Positions 23,159 to 34,591 of a stretch of 64,000 nt of DNA are shown one piece after another (within the stretch, counting starts at the first letter, position 1; the number at the start of each line of letters is the position of its first letter). The translations under genes were made by a program, and so were the position numbers. The notes under the pieces are model-generated. The model worked only from the letters and a program-made list of their open reading frames with translations. It did no database searches and had not been told where the DNA came from. Source of the DNA: Patellaria atrata CBS 101060. Taxonomy: Eukaryota; Ascomycota; Dothideomycetes; Patellariales; Patellariaceae. The stretch covers positions 62,001 through 126,000 of the forward strand of contig MU006121.1 in the NCBI GenBank assembly GCA_010093705.1, written 5' to 3'.

Positions 23159-24066
23159 AAAGGCGTAACCGGTAAGGTATGTCATAACGCACGACTTGCT
23201 GCGTTTTAGCATCGGCGTTGGGGAACTGAAGTTTAACGGTGATTCTCTCGAACATACCTTACTCCGTAATTCGTACAGTCCCTGCACAGTACATACATGC
23301 TGGAAGCGGTCTCATTCTGTACCCCAAATGTACAGTTCGATAATGTTACGGTAAAGTCCCATCTCTATCTCCAAGTAAATGTTCTCTTGAAACTAGATGA
23401 CTCCAGGTTAATGATGAGGCATTCATCGGACATTGTGATGTACCTTATGCTTACCGTCCTTAAACAGAAGGGGTCCTCACTTACAGTATCCAGATGGAGT
23501 GCTCTGTAGACTATTCTGTACTGTACTGTATGTACTTGTTGGATACGCTATTATTGAAGGTACCGGATGATGAGGACAAGTTAAATATATGCTATATCCC
23601 TGAGGTGAGTACCTATAAGTTACCGTTTTCTTACAGTACCGTAACCTAATAAGGTAAGCCGGGGGTTTCCTCCACTGTCTGGTAAGGTACGGAAATACCT
23701 TGGCGGAGACCCCGCTAGTTCTAGTTCTAGCGCACCTGCAGCTTCTACCCAACCTTACAAAACTAAAGATTTTACAACCTCACCTTCTGTTTTCTTTTAC
23801 CGCTAACCCGTCGTCCTTGCATATCTTACCTTCGATTTACACGGCGAAAGAACAAACCGAAACTCAAACGCGGAACCCCCTTCACCTTCAGCAATCCTTT
23901 GCTGCTCAAATTTTCCTTTTTTTCCTTCTCACCACACCAGACTTTGGTTAATCTCCTTCTCCTCTCTCACTTCGGCGCTACCTAGAGCGATTCTGGAGTT
24001 ATCTTTCGCTTTAATCTGAGTCTCCAATCGATTCCACTCTTGCGTACCATCAGTTATCCATTCACA
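23159..24066. other. Intergenic with promoter and leader of the eIF4E gene
   Basis: About 900 bp. The middle has repeated short words of the CTGTACTGTACTGTATGTAC kind (near 23515-23535) and GGTAAGGTAC near 23682. The last 200 bp are C/T-rich (for example 23915-23930), usual for a strongly expressed fungal gene. No gene seen. Confidence 0.5.
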
Positions 24067-24957
24067 ATGGCTACACTTGCTCCGAATGGAAATGTAGCAA
24101 ACCCTCAATCTCCAGTCCCCCTTGATACTATTCCCATTTCACCTGCTGGTGGATCTTCTCAGAATAACGCCTCTTATGCTGAATCTGAATCGGTTACAGT
24201 GTTCCATGATCCCGACAACTTTAATGTCAAGCATCCACTCATGAACACTTGGACACTGTGGTTCACGAAGCCTCCAAGCGGAAAGGTCTGTCACCTCTTC
24301 TAGCATTGATTGCAAACAGGCCAAGTGACTAATACCGTGTAAAGGGCGACAACTGGAATGAGCTCCTGAAGGAGGTTATCAGCTTTGACTCAGTCGAGGA
24401 ATTCTGGGGAATCTACGTACGTCCTAACGTCCTTGTTGGACCATCAGTAGCTGACTTTCCTTTCCTAGAACAATATCACGTCTGTTTCCGAGCTGGCCCT
24501 CAAGTCCGATTACCACCTTTTCAAGAAAGGCGTCCGTCCTGAGTGGGAGGATCCCCAGAACAAGCATGGTGGAAAGTGGGCATTCCAGTTCAAAGACAAG
24601 AAGCAGATCAACATCGATTCACTTTGGCTTCACGTCATGTTAGCGGCCATCGGAGAAACGCTGGAGGATGAGGGTGACGGTGAGGTCATGGGCGTGGTCG
24701 TGAACGTTCGCAAAGGCTTCTACCGTATCGGCTTATGGACACGCACTGTTGGCAAGCCATTTCCTGGAGGTGGTGATGGCAACAATGCGGGTGGCAAGGG
24801 TCGTAGCGTAGAGCAGGGGAAAGAAGTTCTGCTCAAGATTGGCCAGCGTTTCAAGAGCAGTCTCAACCTAAAGGAAGGCGAGGTCGTTGAGTTCTCTGGT
24901 CATACGGATAGCGCGCATTCCGGCAGCACTCGTGCTAAAGCGAAGTTTACAGTGTAA
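24067..24957 (+). CDS. Translation initiation factor eIF4E (cap-binding)
   Basis: Three exons, all phase 0: 24067-24285, 24345-24416 and 24469-24957, 259 residues. eIF4E binds the mRNA 5' cap and recruits eIF4G. The core begins KHPLMNTWTLWFTKPPSGK and continues GDNWNELLKEVISFDSVEEF with WGIYNNI, then KKGVRPEWEDPQNKHGGKW (the second stacking Trp lies in this block) and FYRIGLWTRTVG. The N-terminal 50 residues are a variable serine-rich tail. A glycine-rich insertion (GGGDGNNAGGKGR) follows the last conserved block, as in other filamentous ascomycetes. An in-frame ATG at 24040 lies upstream, but 24067 has the better context (CACAATGG). Confidence 0.93.
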
Positions 24958-25935
24958 CCTTGGCTATACAATCTGCATAGGGGCCCAGGGACCGGCCGCA
25001 TCTAGGAAGAGTTCTCGGTGATGGCAATCAATAGTAGATGACATTGGTGGTATGATTGGTATGATATGGTTTAGTTCACATATCCAAGGCGTTGCGGACA
25101 TTAGCATCTCTTCTTTTCCTGGCCGGTTCAGCGTCCATCTTATGTCGGGAGGGGCTTTTACTTTTTCTATGGACGGTATATTATGCTTGCAGCATGGCGT
25201 TAAGTGGAGTTACAAGATATGACGATATAGCTTGTGGGCCATTCAGAATTCAAATTCAACTAGAACTGCACGCGGTATCTTCCCTGGATTATCACAATAA
25301 TGGACTCGATACCTACCTGACTTCCCGGTGATATTTCAGTATCATTGGGGTCAAGGGTTGTAAGCCCTCCATAACCGTGACCCTCATCCCATCTTCCAAG
25401 AGCTCCTCTCTCCTCTCCTCTCTTCTCTCCTCCCTTCTCTCCTCCCTCCTCTCCTCTCTCCTCTCCCATCCTCTAATTAGGTTAGGATATCAACCTCTTT
25501 GATAAAGATAATGTGGCATAATGTGGCTTTGCCGTGGTGGGCTGTGGCGGTGCTGGCTGGTTAGGGACCTTATGCCGGGATAGTCGGGTAAAAATAATTA
25601 TTTTTACCCTCAGAGCTGTACCTTTTGGTTGTAACCTAGATAGATGTACGTAAGTCACAAAGGTGCGTCAACATCTTCAGCGCATTTCTACATTATCAAA
25701 GTTAGGTATTGCACTGTAACCGCAGTGTCCTGTGATCCTATTACAGCAGTACGTAACTGCCCTCCTTCGCCCTGCAGGGTTGAGGTTTGATAGAACTAAT
25801 AAGGTATCACCTACGACGTACGTACAGTAAGCCGGGGTTGAATATTTGTATATCAACCAACGCGAAATCCATAAGGTTCCCTCATAGCGGACGCTTTTAC
25901 ACTACCCATCTACTTCCCACTTGAATTTCTCCACC
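24958..25935. other. Intergenic between eIF4E and the J-protein gene
   Basis: No gene recognised. It holds a C/T-only tract at 25402-25474 (listed separately), an AT palindrome-like AAATAATTATTTTT near 25592 and several GTAAGGTA-type words. The frame at 25092-25331 has no recognisable content. Confidence 0.5.
25402..25474. repeat. Polypyrimidine CTCCT/CTCTC microsatellite
   Basis: About 70 bp made almost only of C and T in CTCCT and CTCTC units. Such tracts can slip and can adopt triplex DNA; here it lies in intergenic DNA about 460 bp upstream of the J-protein start. Confidence 0.8.
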
Positions 25936-27731
25936 ATGGTCGTCGATACTATCTACTATGACGCGCTCGAAGTACCCCCAACCGCCTCTGAGCTCGACAT
26001 CAAGAAGGCATATAGGAAACTGGCGATAAAACTGCATCCCGGTAAGTCGTTACCCGCATTCTACTTAAAGGCGGTCGTCTGACTCTGGAGTATAGACAAA
26101 AACCCTGGCGACGAAACAGCGCACGCTAAGTTCCAAGCGGTACATCTAGCTGACAACTTACCTGAAATGACACATACTGATTACGTTGGGCAGATCGGGG
26201 AAGCATATCAAGTTCTGAGTGACAAGGACCTAAGACGAAATTACGATCAGTATGGCAAGGAGAGGGCGGTACCGCATAGCGGGTTCGGTGGGTTATGTGC
26301 TCAAGGTCGGAAAATACACTGCTGATGCACGCACAGAGGATCCAGGAGAGTTTTTCCAGATGATCTTTGGCGGTGATGCATTTGTCGATTGGTACCATAC
26401 CTGACTTTACCATCAAAGCTACACATTCTCACAGATCGGTAGGATAGGTGAAATTTCGCTCATGAAGGACCTCACCAGAACTATGGATATAACCACGAAG
26501 GAGATGGAGGAAGAGCAACAGGCTCAGGCTGCTGCAGAAGGCTCGGCGAGTACCGAACCCACAACCGCAGCAGCCGCACCTCCCACACCGAGTTCCCAAC
26601 CCGCAGCGCCTCGTGTCTCTGTGGAGACGCCGGATCATACATCACCCCGTGTGTTCGGGGAAACACCTGCAGATCATGCACCGCCTCCCGTACCATCCGA
26701 AAAATTCCCCTCACCAACCCCATCGGGCACGAGTACACCGAAGCCTCGGGGTATTCCGATTCGGCCAGCACTTATGGAGAAATCAGAAGAGGACGCCCGC
26801 CTCGATGCTGCAGGCATGACTGAGGCGGAGAAGGAACTCCGTGCCAAAGAAAAGAAGAAGGGCCTCACGAAAGAACAACGCGAAGAACTCGCAGCTTACG
26901 AGCTTGAGCGTAAGAAGATCCGCGATGAGCGGGTGAACAACCTGGCCAAGAAATTAATCGATCGCATATCTTTGTGGACCGAGACGGACAAAGCAAAGGA
27001 CGTCACGGACGCGTTCAAGGATAAGATGAAGCTCGAAATTGAGAATTTGAAGATGGAAAGCTTTGGAATTGAAATCCTGCATGCGATTGGGTATACATAT
27101 CTTTCAAAGGCTACGTCTTTCTTAAAATCACAGAAGTTTCTAGGTGTCTCAGGCTTCTTTTCACGTCTGAAGGATAAAGGCGCGTTGGTGAAAGAGACGT
27201 GGGGAACTATTAGTACCGCCATCGACGCGCAAATCACCATCGAAGAGATGGCGAAAATGGAGGAGAAGGGAGGTGAGGATTGGACAGATGAGAAGAAAGC
27301 AGAATACGAGAAGAAAGTGACGGGAAAGATACTTGCGGCAGCTTGGAGGGGTAGCAAGTTTGAAATCCAAGGTGTTCTTAGGGACGTCGTGGACAAGGTA
27401 CTGAATGATAGGTCGGTCAAATTAGAGAAGAGGGTCGAGAGAGCTCAAGCGCTTGTCATCGTTGGTGAAATGTTCTCCAAAGTAAGTGCTCATTCGTATA
27501 AGCTTGAAGCATGCAAAGGGGGACTCCCACAGCTAACCATATCTGCACTAGGCTGCACGCGATCCTGATGAAGAAGGTGACTTCATGGCATTCGAGCAGC
27601 TTATGGCTGAGGCGGCAGCTAAAAAAGAAAAAACTGATCGTAAGAGTGGAAAGAAAAGGAAAGAGGAGCCGTCATCTACGGAGCAAAATAGCCATCACTG
27701 GTCAAGTGGAGTTGAGAAGGGGACAGTGTAG
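25936..27731 (+). CDS. J-domain co-chaperone, Caj1/DnaJ-X type
   Basis: Six exons: 25936-26041, 26096-26139, 26194-26287, 26337-26391, 26443-27481 and 27552-27731, 505 residues, every junction in frame. The N-terminal J domain (residues 1-70) has [20 protein letters not shown], the HPD motif at 34-36 created across intron 1, and [19 protein letters not shown]. Next come [20 protein letters not shown] and a Pro/Ser/Thr-rich linker (about 115-210). The DnaJ-X domain follows, with [38 protein letters not shown] and [21 protein letters not shown] proteins stimulate Hsp70 ATPase; Caj1-type members act in the cytosol or nucleus. The C-terminus is Lys-rich (KSGKKRKEE). Four introns crowd the J domain. 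Confidence 0.93.
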
Positions 27732-28219
27732 AATAAGAATGTATTTCTTAAGCCAGAGGTAGGGATGACCGTTCTATCTGACAGATTGCCGGACAGATTG
27801 TGGAGTTGGATATAGTAAAGTCATGAAGTGCGTGGATAGATAGATATCACCTCAGTACCCATTTGTAGACTCTATGATGAAGGATCAGCGATAACGAAAC
27901 ATAACTCGGGATATTGGGTCATCTCTCATTAATTTGAAGGGATCTTACTTAGAAGGCTACAATAGACTTTTAGATAAGTTTAGAATATCCTTGGAACACT
28001 ACACTGAAAATAGATGCTTTAAGACTTTCTCATAGCCAAGATCACCTCATGAAGTCGAAGTTGCCCCTTTCCCCCTCCCTTTCTTATTAACTCTCCTCAT
28101 GTTTTCAAACCGTATTTTGTTGTGCTCACAGGTAAAAGCTCCCTAATATCTTTTTAGCAACCTCGGCACCCTTTTTCTATGCCTCTCAATCATCATTACT
28201 CGTACCTTAGCTTATAGCC
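27732..28219. other. Intergenic
   Basis: No gene seen. The last 150 bp before ATG 28220 are C/T-rich (28060-28100), a likely promoter for the hydrolase. Confidence 0.55.
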
Positions 28220-29741
28220 ATGTCTACACTTTCAAGGATAAACGCTTGTTTTCGTTCCAAGGAGGTCATATATATCACTACATTTATAACAGCCTCTATA
28301 TCCGGTCTGCTCCTTAGTAATTGGTTCGGGAGATGGGTCAGATCTCCTGAGACAACAGATCCATCTCTGTATTATCCCCATCGATCAAGTCAGATAATAA
28401 AATCCCCAGCATCATCGGTCTCGCAACATTCGGAGCTGCAGCTATCAGAGCTACCGTATCCGCCAGATGCTCTACGAGGCTTACGAGACGTGGACACGCC
28501 TTATGGCCGAATGCGGTGCTATGAATTCGGCCCAGCGGATGGCAGGAAAGTTCTGTTTCTGCACGGCATTAGTACACCTAGCATAGCACTCGCTCAGGTG
28601 GCCGAGGAATTAGTGGAAAGTGGTTGTAGGGTACTGCTGATGGGTGAGGACTTTCCACTACGTCTTTTGACACACAATTCCCCAGTCCCTACAGTAAGCC
28701 TAGGGTCAGAAACGGCATCTTCAAATTGGGATGCACTCGACCACACATGATAAGCCTTCAATCGGTAGCAGCATTGCCCTTTTGTACTTGTTTCCGCTAC
28801 AAATGTGTAAACTTACCAAAGGTGAACCAGATTTCTTCGGCCGGGGCTGGTCCGATGGAGTCGCCGACCTACCATACGACTCTCGGCTTTACACAACTCA
28901 AATTTTGCTTACTTTAAGCTCTTCTCCTCTGTCGTGGACCGGTAAGGATAACTCCTTCACGCTTGTCGGTTTCTCCCTCGGAGGTGGTCTAGCCGTTGAG
29001 TTCACATCATACTTTCCATATCTGGTCTCCTCGCTCGTCCTCATCGCACCTGGCGGTCTATTTAGACGGGAGCACATCGATTGGCACAGTAAGATCCTTT
29101 ACCAAACAAGGGGCATTCTGCCGGAATCTCTCATTTGCTGGATGGTTGAAAGACGGCTGCGGTATCCAACCCCACTTGACCAGGTCGAATCAACAACTCC
29201 TCATATCGATGCCTTGGCCGTTCCAAGCGCCGAAGTTGGAAATGTGGCTCCAAGTCCCTCATCTTCGGACACAGCTATATCACGGCATACCGGTCACCAA
29301 AGTCCCAACGACCTCTGGTCAACAGACTGGGACCATCGTCCGATGTATCCCGGTAGGCCCCATACGTCCATGGCTAATGTGGTCAATTGGCAGATAGAAG
29401 AGCACGCAGGGTTTATTCCTGCTTTCATCAGCAGCATTCGATATGCCCCCATTCATGAGCAAGACGCGCAATGGAAAATTGTGGGGCGAAGACTGGACGC
29501 GCAGAGAGCGGATCCTTTGGATGACGAGAAAGCACGCCAGGGTTTGAGAGAGCGGAAAGTGCTTATTATATTTGGGAAGAGTGATACAGTTGTGAATCTT
29601 GAACATGTGTCTATGATGGCTAGCTCTGTTTTGGGTAGAGAAAATCTGGAGACTGTTGTCTTAGATGCTGGCCATGATGTCCCTATCTCCAGGGCCAAGG
29701 AGGTTGCAGTAGCCATACGTAAATTCTGGTGTGAACTTTAA
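28220..29741 (+). CDS. Membrane-anchored alpha/beta hydrolase
   Basis: Two exons: 28220-28643 and 28831-29741, 444 residues. An N-terminal hydrophobic segment (VIYITTFITASISGLLLSNW, about 17-36) looks like a signal anchor. The alpha/beta fold starts at GRKVLFLHGISTP (oxyanion HG). The splice rebuilds VLLMDFFGRGWSDG, a typical strand-4 turn. The nucleophile elbow is VGFSLGGG (GXSXG, Ser near residue 215). The acid is probably Asp in FGKSDTVV and the base His in AGHDVP. This order suits an esterase, lipase or peptidase-like hydrolase; the substrate cannot be read from sequence. The 187-nt intron is long for this window and could hide a small exon, though the joined reading matches the family well. 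Confidence 0.85.
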
Positions 29742-30035
29742 CGGATATAGGACTTGTTATGAACGGTTAGACGACTTAGAAAGATTTTCGTTCCTGTTCT
29801 CGTTCTTGCTTACTCATTCTGCTTGAAGTAACTAAATCAGCGCTCCTCCAAGTCCTATGTAGTTCATGGATTAGAACAGAAATTTTGTTGTAATATTGAC
29901 ATTAAGGTAGCTCGACACGTATTGAAACGGTGTCACGTGCACGCGCATTTATTGATCTCGCTAACAAATAACGTTACGTTAAAACTGACAGAAAAAATTA
30001 TAAAGTTTTGTATTCTTCCTGCATAGAGCGTTCTG

Positions 30036-32018
30036 ATGTCTTTGTTTGGAGGAAGACCTTCAAATACAAGCGAAGAATTTACCACCGGCCTATCTTCAGT
30101 CGTCCCAGATCTCAGGTATGATGAGTATGAGGAAGAGCGAGGAACGCAAGTGTCCAGCAGCTCGCATAGCGATGTTACCGACAACGACAAGCATGAAAAT
30201 AATCACAACGGCATCAATAAGAAAGTTGAACAAGCCTCAGAAGAGAGCGAAGAGAGCGAGGATAGCGAGGATGAACATGTAACTTCGCGACCCAATAAAT
30301 TCGTGGGGTCGGCGACAGCGTGGCGCTCTTACACAGTTAAAGATCGCGAAGTCGTCGCGAGTTTGAAACAGTTAGAAGCGGATGATCTTGCAATACATTT
30401 GTATAACGCGCATGCATGGAAACGTAGTCTCTACAAGAAAGATGCAAATACCAAACCCGCTAGCTTGTGGGTCAATAAGAGAAAATGGGTGGATAATCAC
30501 ATCTCTCCATCCGGAAACACTGAAAATTGGACACCCGATGAAAAATGGACTGCATGGCCCTTGCAGTCTCACAGGGTTCCAAGAGCAAAGGATAGGTTCG
30601 GCGCCAGAGATGATGGGTTTGACACCTGGACAGTCAAGAGACGAAAGATTGAGAAGCCGAGCGATGAGCTTGATGATCTCATGATAGGCTTAATAGCGAA
30701 AATGGCAAAAGAGAGATTGATATCCAGTAAAATTTCGGGAGACAGCATGATTCAGTTCCACGAGGAGCATAGATCAAGATCAGGATCAAGATCGAGGTCT
30801 AGATCGTTGAGTGTCAGAAGTATGAATACGGGACTGGCGACAGAGAGTGGCCAATATTCAGAGTCGGATACAAGCTCTCTCAGGTCTGTTTCACCTGCAT
30901 CCCAGCTAAGTGTAGAGACTACATCCACAAAGGAGGATAGCAATCGTTCAGACCCGGTTACAGATCATCCTGAGGGCGGGATGAATGATATCTTTGGAAC
31001 CGCCTCCAGTGGTTCTGAGGAGGACACCACCCTTACCCCAACGATCTTAGCCGATGATTATAGAGAGCGTGAGATTTTACAGTCAACCGTTCGATCAATT
31101 CTTGGAGACTTAGACCTTCTTCTCGAAGGTTTGCAGCAATCCAGGAATTACCAGATCAGAGATGCCGCTAGTCCCACTGAAACAGACTCTTCCTCTTCAA
31201 TAAGCGAAGGGAGTCCTACGCGTAAGATCCAAAGTAAATTGAGGAATCCATGGAATGATATAGGAAATACATCAGGAGAAGGTCGAGTGGCGCCTGGGAC
31301 AGCCCGAGGACGTCCTCCGAAACCGTATATCCAGGAGAACAGTGAATCAGGAACAGATTTAGACATGGAAGAGTCAGGCAAGAAAGTGAAGCACGGTGTA
31401 AATCGTGGCGGTAGACCCACAATATATGGAAAACCACGTCCTGGAGAATCCTACTATATGATGCGGAAACGGTTGGCGAGGACTTATCACGATCAATCGG
31501 GGGAACTTTTGGACAGTCCAAATGGAAATAGCAGATCAATGCTGTCCAAACATAGTTCTACTACTTCGGAAGATGAATCCTCATCATCATCCTTAACTAT
31601 GGACACCGATGACTATGAGTCTACATCCAAAGAGGTTATCAAGGACAGGGACCCTGCTAATACTATCCGTTTGAATCCTAGAGATTGGAGCGAGGTCGTT
31701 GGCATGGCAGCTATGAGGGGCTGGAATGCAAAAGTTGTCCAGAGGGCAGCGAAACGCTGTTGCCTCCTCTTTGGTGAGCGAATGTCTTTTCGTACCTTTC
31801 ATGAAGATCTACCGACGACATCCACAGCGCTAGGCTCAGACATCCCTGAACTAGAACAGAGTAGCCACGCGAAAGCACCGATGTTTGGGGGTGTTCATCT
31901 TGATGGCTTTTTGCAAACCATTCGGCGTCAGCATGGCTGGAGAGGCAAAGATGAGCACAAGTCGGACAAAAGAAAGCAGGAGGCGAGGAGGCGGCGGCGG
32001 CATAGAGAACAATCTTAA
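30036..32018 (+). CDS. RNA polymerase I initiation factor Rrn9-domain protein
   Basis: Single exon, 660 residues. Residues about 85-165 (RPNKFVGSATAWRSYTVKDR, then VVASLKQLEADDLAIHLYNA and HAWKR) match the Rrn9 domain, found in a subunit of the upstream activation factor for rDNA transcription in yeast. The rest is acidic and Ser-rich, with an SR-like run near 250 (RSRSGSRSRSRSRSLSVRS). Near the C-terminus RDWSEVVGMAAMRGWNAKVV followed by QRAAKRCCLLFGERM is a second conserved block seen in fungal Rrn9-like proteins. It presumably acts in the nucleolus. ATTATAAAG lies at about 29997-30005, close to the start. Confidence 0.82.
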   Translation: MSLFGGRPSNTSEEFTTGLSSVVPDLRYDEYEEERGTQVSSSSHSDVTDNDKHENNHNGINKKVEQASEESEESEDSEDEHVTSRPNKFVGSATAWRSYTVKDREVVASLKQLEADDLAIHLYNAHAWKRSLYKKDANTKPASLWVNKRKWVDNHISPSGNTENWTPDEKWTAWPLQSHRVPRAKDRFGARDDGFDTWTVKRRKIEKPSDELDDLMIGLIAKMAKERLISSKISGDSMIQFHEEHRSRSGSRSRSRSLSVRSMNTGLATESGQYSESDTSSLRSVSPASQLSVETTSTKEDSNRSDPVTDHPEGGMNDIFGTASSGSEEDTTLTPTILADDYREREILQSTVRSILGDLDLLLEGLQQSRNYQIRDAASPTETDSSSSISEGSPTRKIQSKLRNPWNDIGNTSGEGRVAPGTARGRPPKPYIQENSESGTDLDMEESGKKVKHGVNRGGRPTIYGKPRPGESYYMMRKRLARTYHDQSGELLDSPNGNSRSMLSKHSSTTSEDESSSSSLTMDTDDYESTSKEVIKDRDPANTIRLNPRDWSEVVGMAAMRGWNAKVVQRAAKRCCLLFGERMSFRTFHEDLPTTSTALGSDIPELEQSSHAKAPMFGGVHLDGFLQTIRRQHGWRGKDEHKSDKRKQEARRRRRHREQS

Positions 32019-33022
32019 GACGGGACATCTGGTGAAATTGCGTATTTACTACATCTGACCTCAGGAGAAAGAGTAGATGGTATTAGATGTGATCATGGGA
32101 TGTTGCTCCCCTTCGGTAAACCAATGTTCTTTTCATCTTGTACCCACAATGTGGATTTCGCCAACATATAAATGACAATCCGATAGTCTCGACGCTGAAA
32201 TACCCCTTGTCCTCTCTGCATCCTATCCTCCATCATCGTATTGTCACGTTCTATACGCTTTGCTCATGAGCCGGTTGCCGACTTCTTTGTACAAGCCACA
32301 TAAGAAAATATACGAATGATATATAGCCTGACGTGGGATTTGACCGTTTACACAACAGCAACTGATTAATACTGCGAGTCTAGTAGTCTTCCAGTGCTCC
32401 GGGACACCGAAACAATCAGTAATATGCTTTGATATGTTCGGATTGATCGCTAGTCAAACGTGTTCTTAGAGTGCTATCATAACTTAATTTTTCATAAAGC
32501 TGAAACTGGTCTACAAGGTGATAATTCGCTGTCTTAATTTAATACCCACCAGGTCCATAACTTGACTTTATAAAGACATATTAGAGGTCTAAATTTATGA
32601 ATAAGATAGGAATAGCCACATCGAGAAGATGGTTCCCATCTCTGATGTTGAGCAGAACCTCTGCAAGCAGTCTCAGGGGTATGACACAAACGAAAGGATA
32701 CCATCAAGCAAAAGCAATAACACGGAATAATTACTAGTGAATATTAAAGATGCAGATGCATGTTATTCATGTCTGAAGAAGTGAGACGATTGAAGCATTT
32801 CAATTTCTCATGGCCTCACCCCTATTTACCGTTCCCAAGACTTCCGTTCTCAGTCAGGACTATCCTCAAAAATAAAAACTTCTTCTTACTAACTTCCACC
32901 ATATGCCAACTCACAGAGCGAGTCATGCGGACGTATGTGGAGTTCTTCATTTTAAAAACAAGCTACAACAGTTTCCATCCCACACTTTCCACCACGATCA
33001 TTGCACACACAATGACGGGACT

Positions 33023-33483
33023 TTACCCTATTCCGACCGTCTTCAGTGCACATCTAGTGCAATCTGTAAACACTGTTGCTGTATAGAGCATCTTGTATTT
33101 TGTACAAACATCCGGCGTTGGATCGCTGGATGGAAGTATAAGTAGTACACAAGGAGTAAGTTGGACGTCCCTGAGTTGTGGTTTTACAGGGAGGTCCCTG
33201 AAGAAAGAGGTTTCGATATCAAATGAGAGGTAGATGGCAGAGATATTTGAAGGTGATTCAAGCGCTGAAGAGGAGAAAATAGGGTCACTGGTGAGTTCAT
33301 TTGCGATCGTATTGTAGCGGAAGGTTTGTAAGAAGTTATTGTTGTTGTCCTTGTACCTTTTGCCGTGGTTGAGGATTGGCACTCCTGATAGAGTGTTCAT
33401 GAGCCAACAGTAGGAAAGTACACCATCATACTTTTCAAGGTACCGCTGGGATACTAGATGCTCGCGCCTCCTCTCCCACCTTC
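33023..33483 (-). other. Unrecognised open frame, possible gene remnant
   Basis: About 150 codons are open on the minus strand, with an internal ATG at 33400. The reading is protein-like: SQRYLEKYDGVLSYCWLMNT, GVPILNHGKRYKDNNNNFLQ, YNTIANELTSDPIF and RDLPVKPQLRDVQLTPCVLL. I recognise no family. It starts just below a 15-bp homopolymer, with no clear start or upstream exon; a frame at 33435-33623 containing HLVTRTLGPGVV may be an upstream piece. Likely a decayed gene or one exon of an unusual one; it could be chance. Confidence 0.3.
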
Positions 33484-33487
33484 AACA

Positions 33488-33502
33488 CCCCCCCCCCCCC
33501 CC
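33488..33502. repeat. Homopolymer run of 15 C
   Basis: Fifteen consecutive C. Such runs are prone to sequencing length error, which matters because the open frame at 33023-33483 ends at this point. Confidence 0.9.
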
Positions 33503-34591
33503 AAGCCCCCATACACGCATAAAGCCGCTGTCTTTCTGGAGTATATTGATGTGCGTGACAGAGTGATCTTACCACACCAGGACCCAGAGTTCTAGTCACT
33601 AAATGATAAACATGACAATTCATGAAGCATTTAACTGTTCACGTATTGGGATCAAAAGTACACGGAATTCCCCATAAGGCATGTAACGCGTCATCGGGCG
33701 TTGTGGTCTTGAGGACGGGTATATCACACTGATGGAGGATACAATCAAACTAAATCCATTAACTGAGAATTAGTTTGATTCTGGATTATCTTCTGCTGAA
33801 CACCTACCAACTTAGTATCAAAGGTAAAAATAGTCAGGAGAACGAAGTAACGCATCGTTTCTTCTGATTCATGCGTGAATGAAATTTATAAGGGCAGTTC
33901 TATTGGGGAATTGGCTAGATAAATTGCGTAAAAGAAGTTATCGGGTTGAAGATATGCAAAAAAGAAACTGTCAGATAAAGCCCTTTCCCTTTCTTCTCGA
34001 AACTTGACTTAATTCGGAATCATTGGAAACCGAAACTTACCTAACTCATCCATTCAGTTATTCTATGCTTATCCCCCACGTGGTTAGCATTTTAGCCTTT
34101 CTACGGCTTCCGTACGCTTGCAGAGAAACTACTGGCGGACTGATTTATACCGCAGTCTCCCGCTTCAGGTCCCTGTACGATTATGCTCTAGATATGATCC
34201 TGTCCGTCTCGAATTTTCTGTGCGAAGAAGTCAGAAAGCCCTCAAAAGTAGCAGTACGCAACGAATTCCACACCATAATGCTGTTGTACAATTACGGACA
34301 TTACGTACATTCTCCACTTATCTGTGTAGTATAGCTGGAGAGGCTGTTAAGGGTGAGCGTACAGTAGGCAAGGAAGATTACGTCGAGCGAAGGACTATCT
34401 GAATTTGTATTCATTTGAATAACGGCACGGAAAGAAAATAATTATAGAAAAAAAAAATTGAGGGTAATATAGAAGGGAAAGATACATGGTTTCGGTGACC
34501 TACAGAGTACTTCCATATATACCTTTGGAAAGCCTCCCATCGACACACCTTAGAATACTGTATATATTGATCCTTTACCAAGCTAAACACT

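Larger units (their letters stand above)
32019..34591. other. 2.6-kb gene-poor region
   Basis: Largest gap in the window. It holds a run of 15 C (33488-33502) and one open minus-strand frame with protein-like composition (33023-33483, listed separately). Other short frames (for example 32760-33086 and 34023-34334) have no recognisable content. No transposon ends, tRNA or tandem arrays seen. Confidence 0.5.

Noticed and set aside
34023-34402. Plus-strand frames of 94-103 codons
   Set aside because: Two overlapping frames with no recognisable motif, weak start context and no splice logic. Probably chance.
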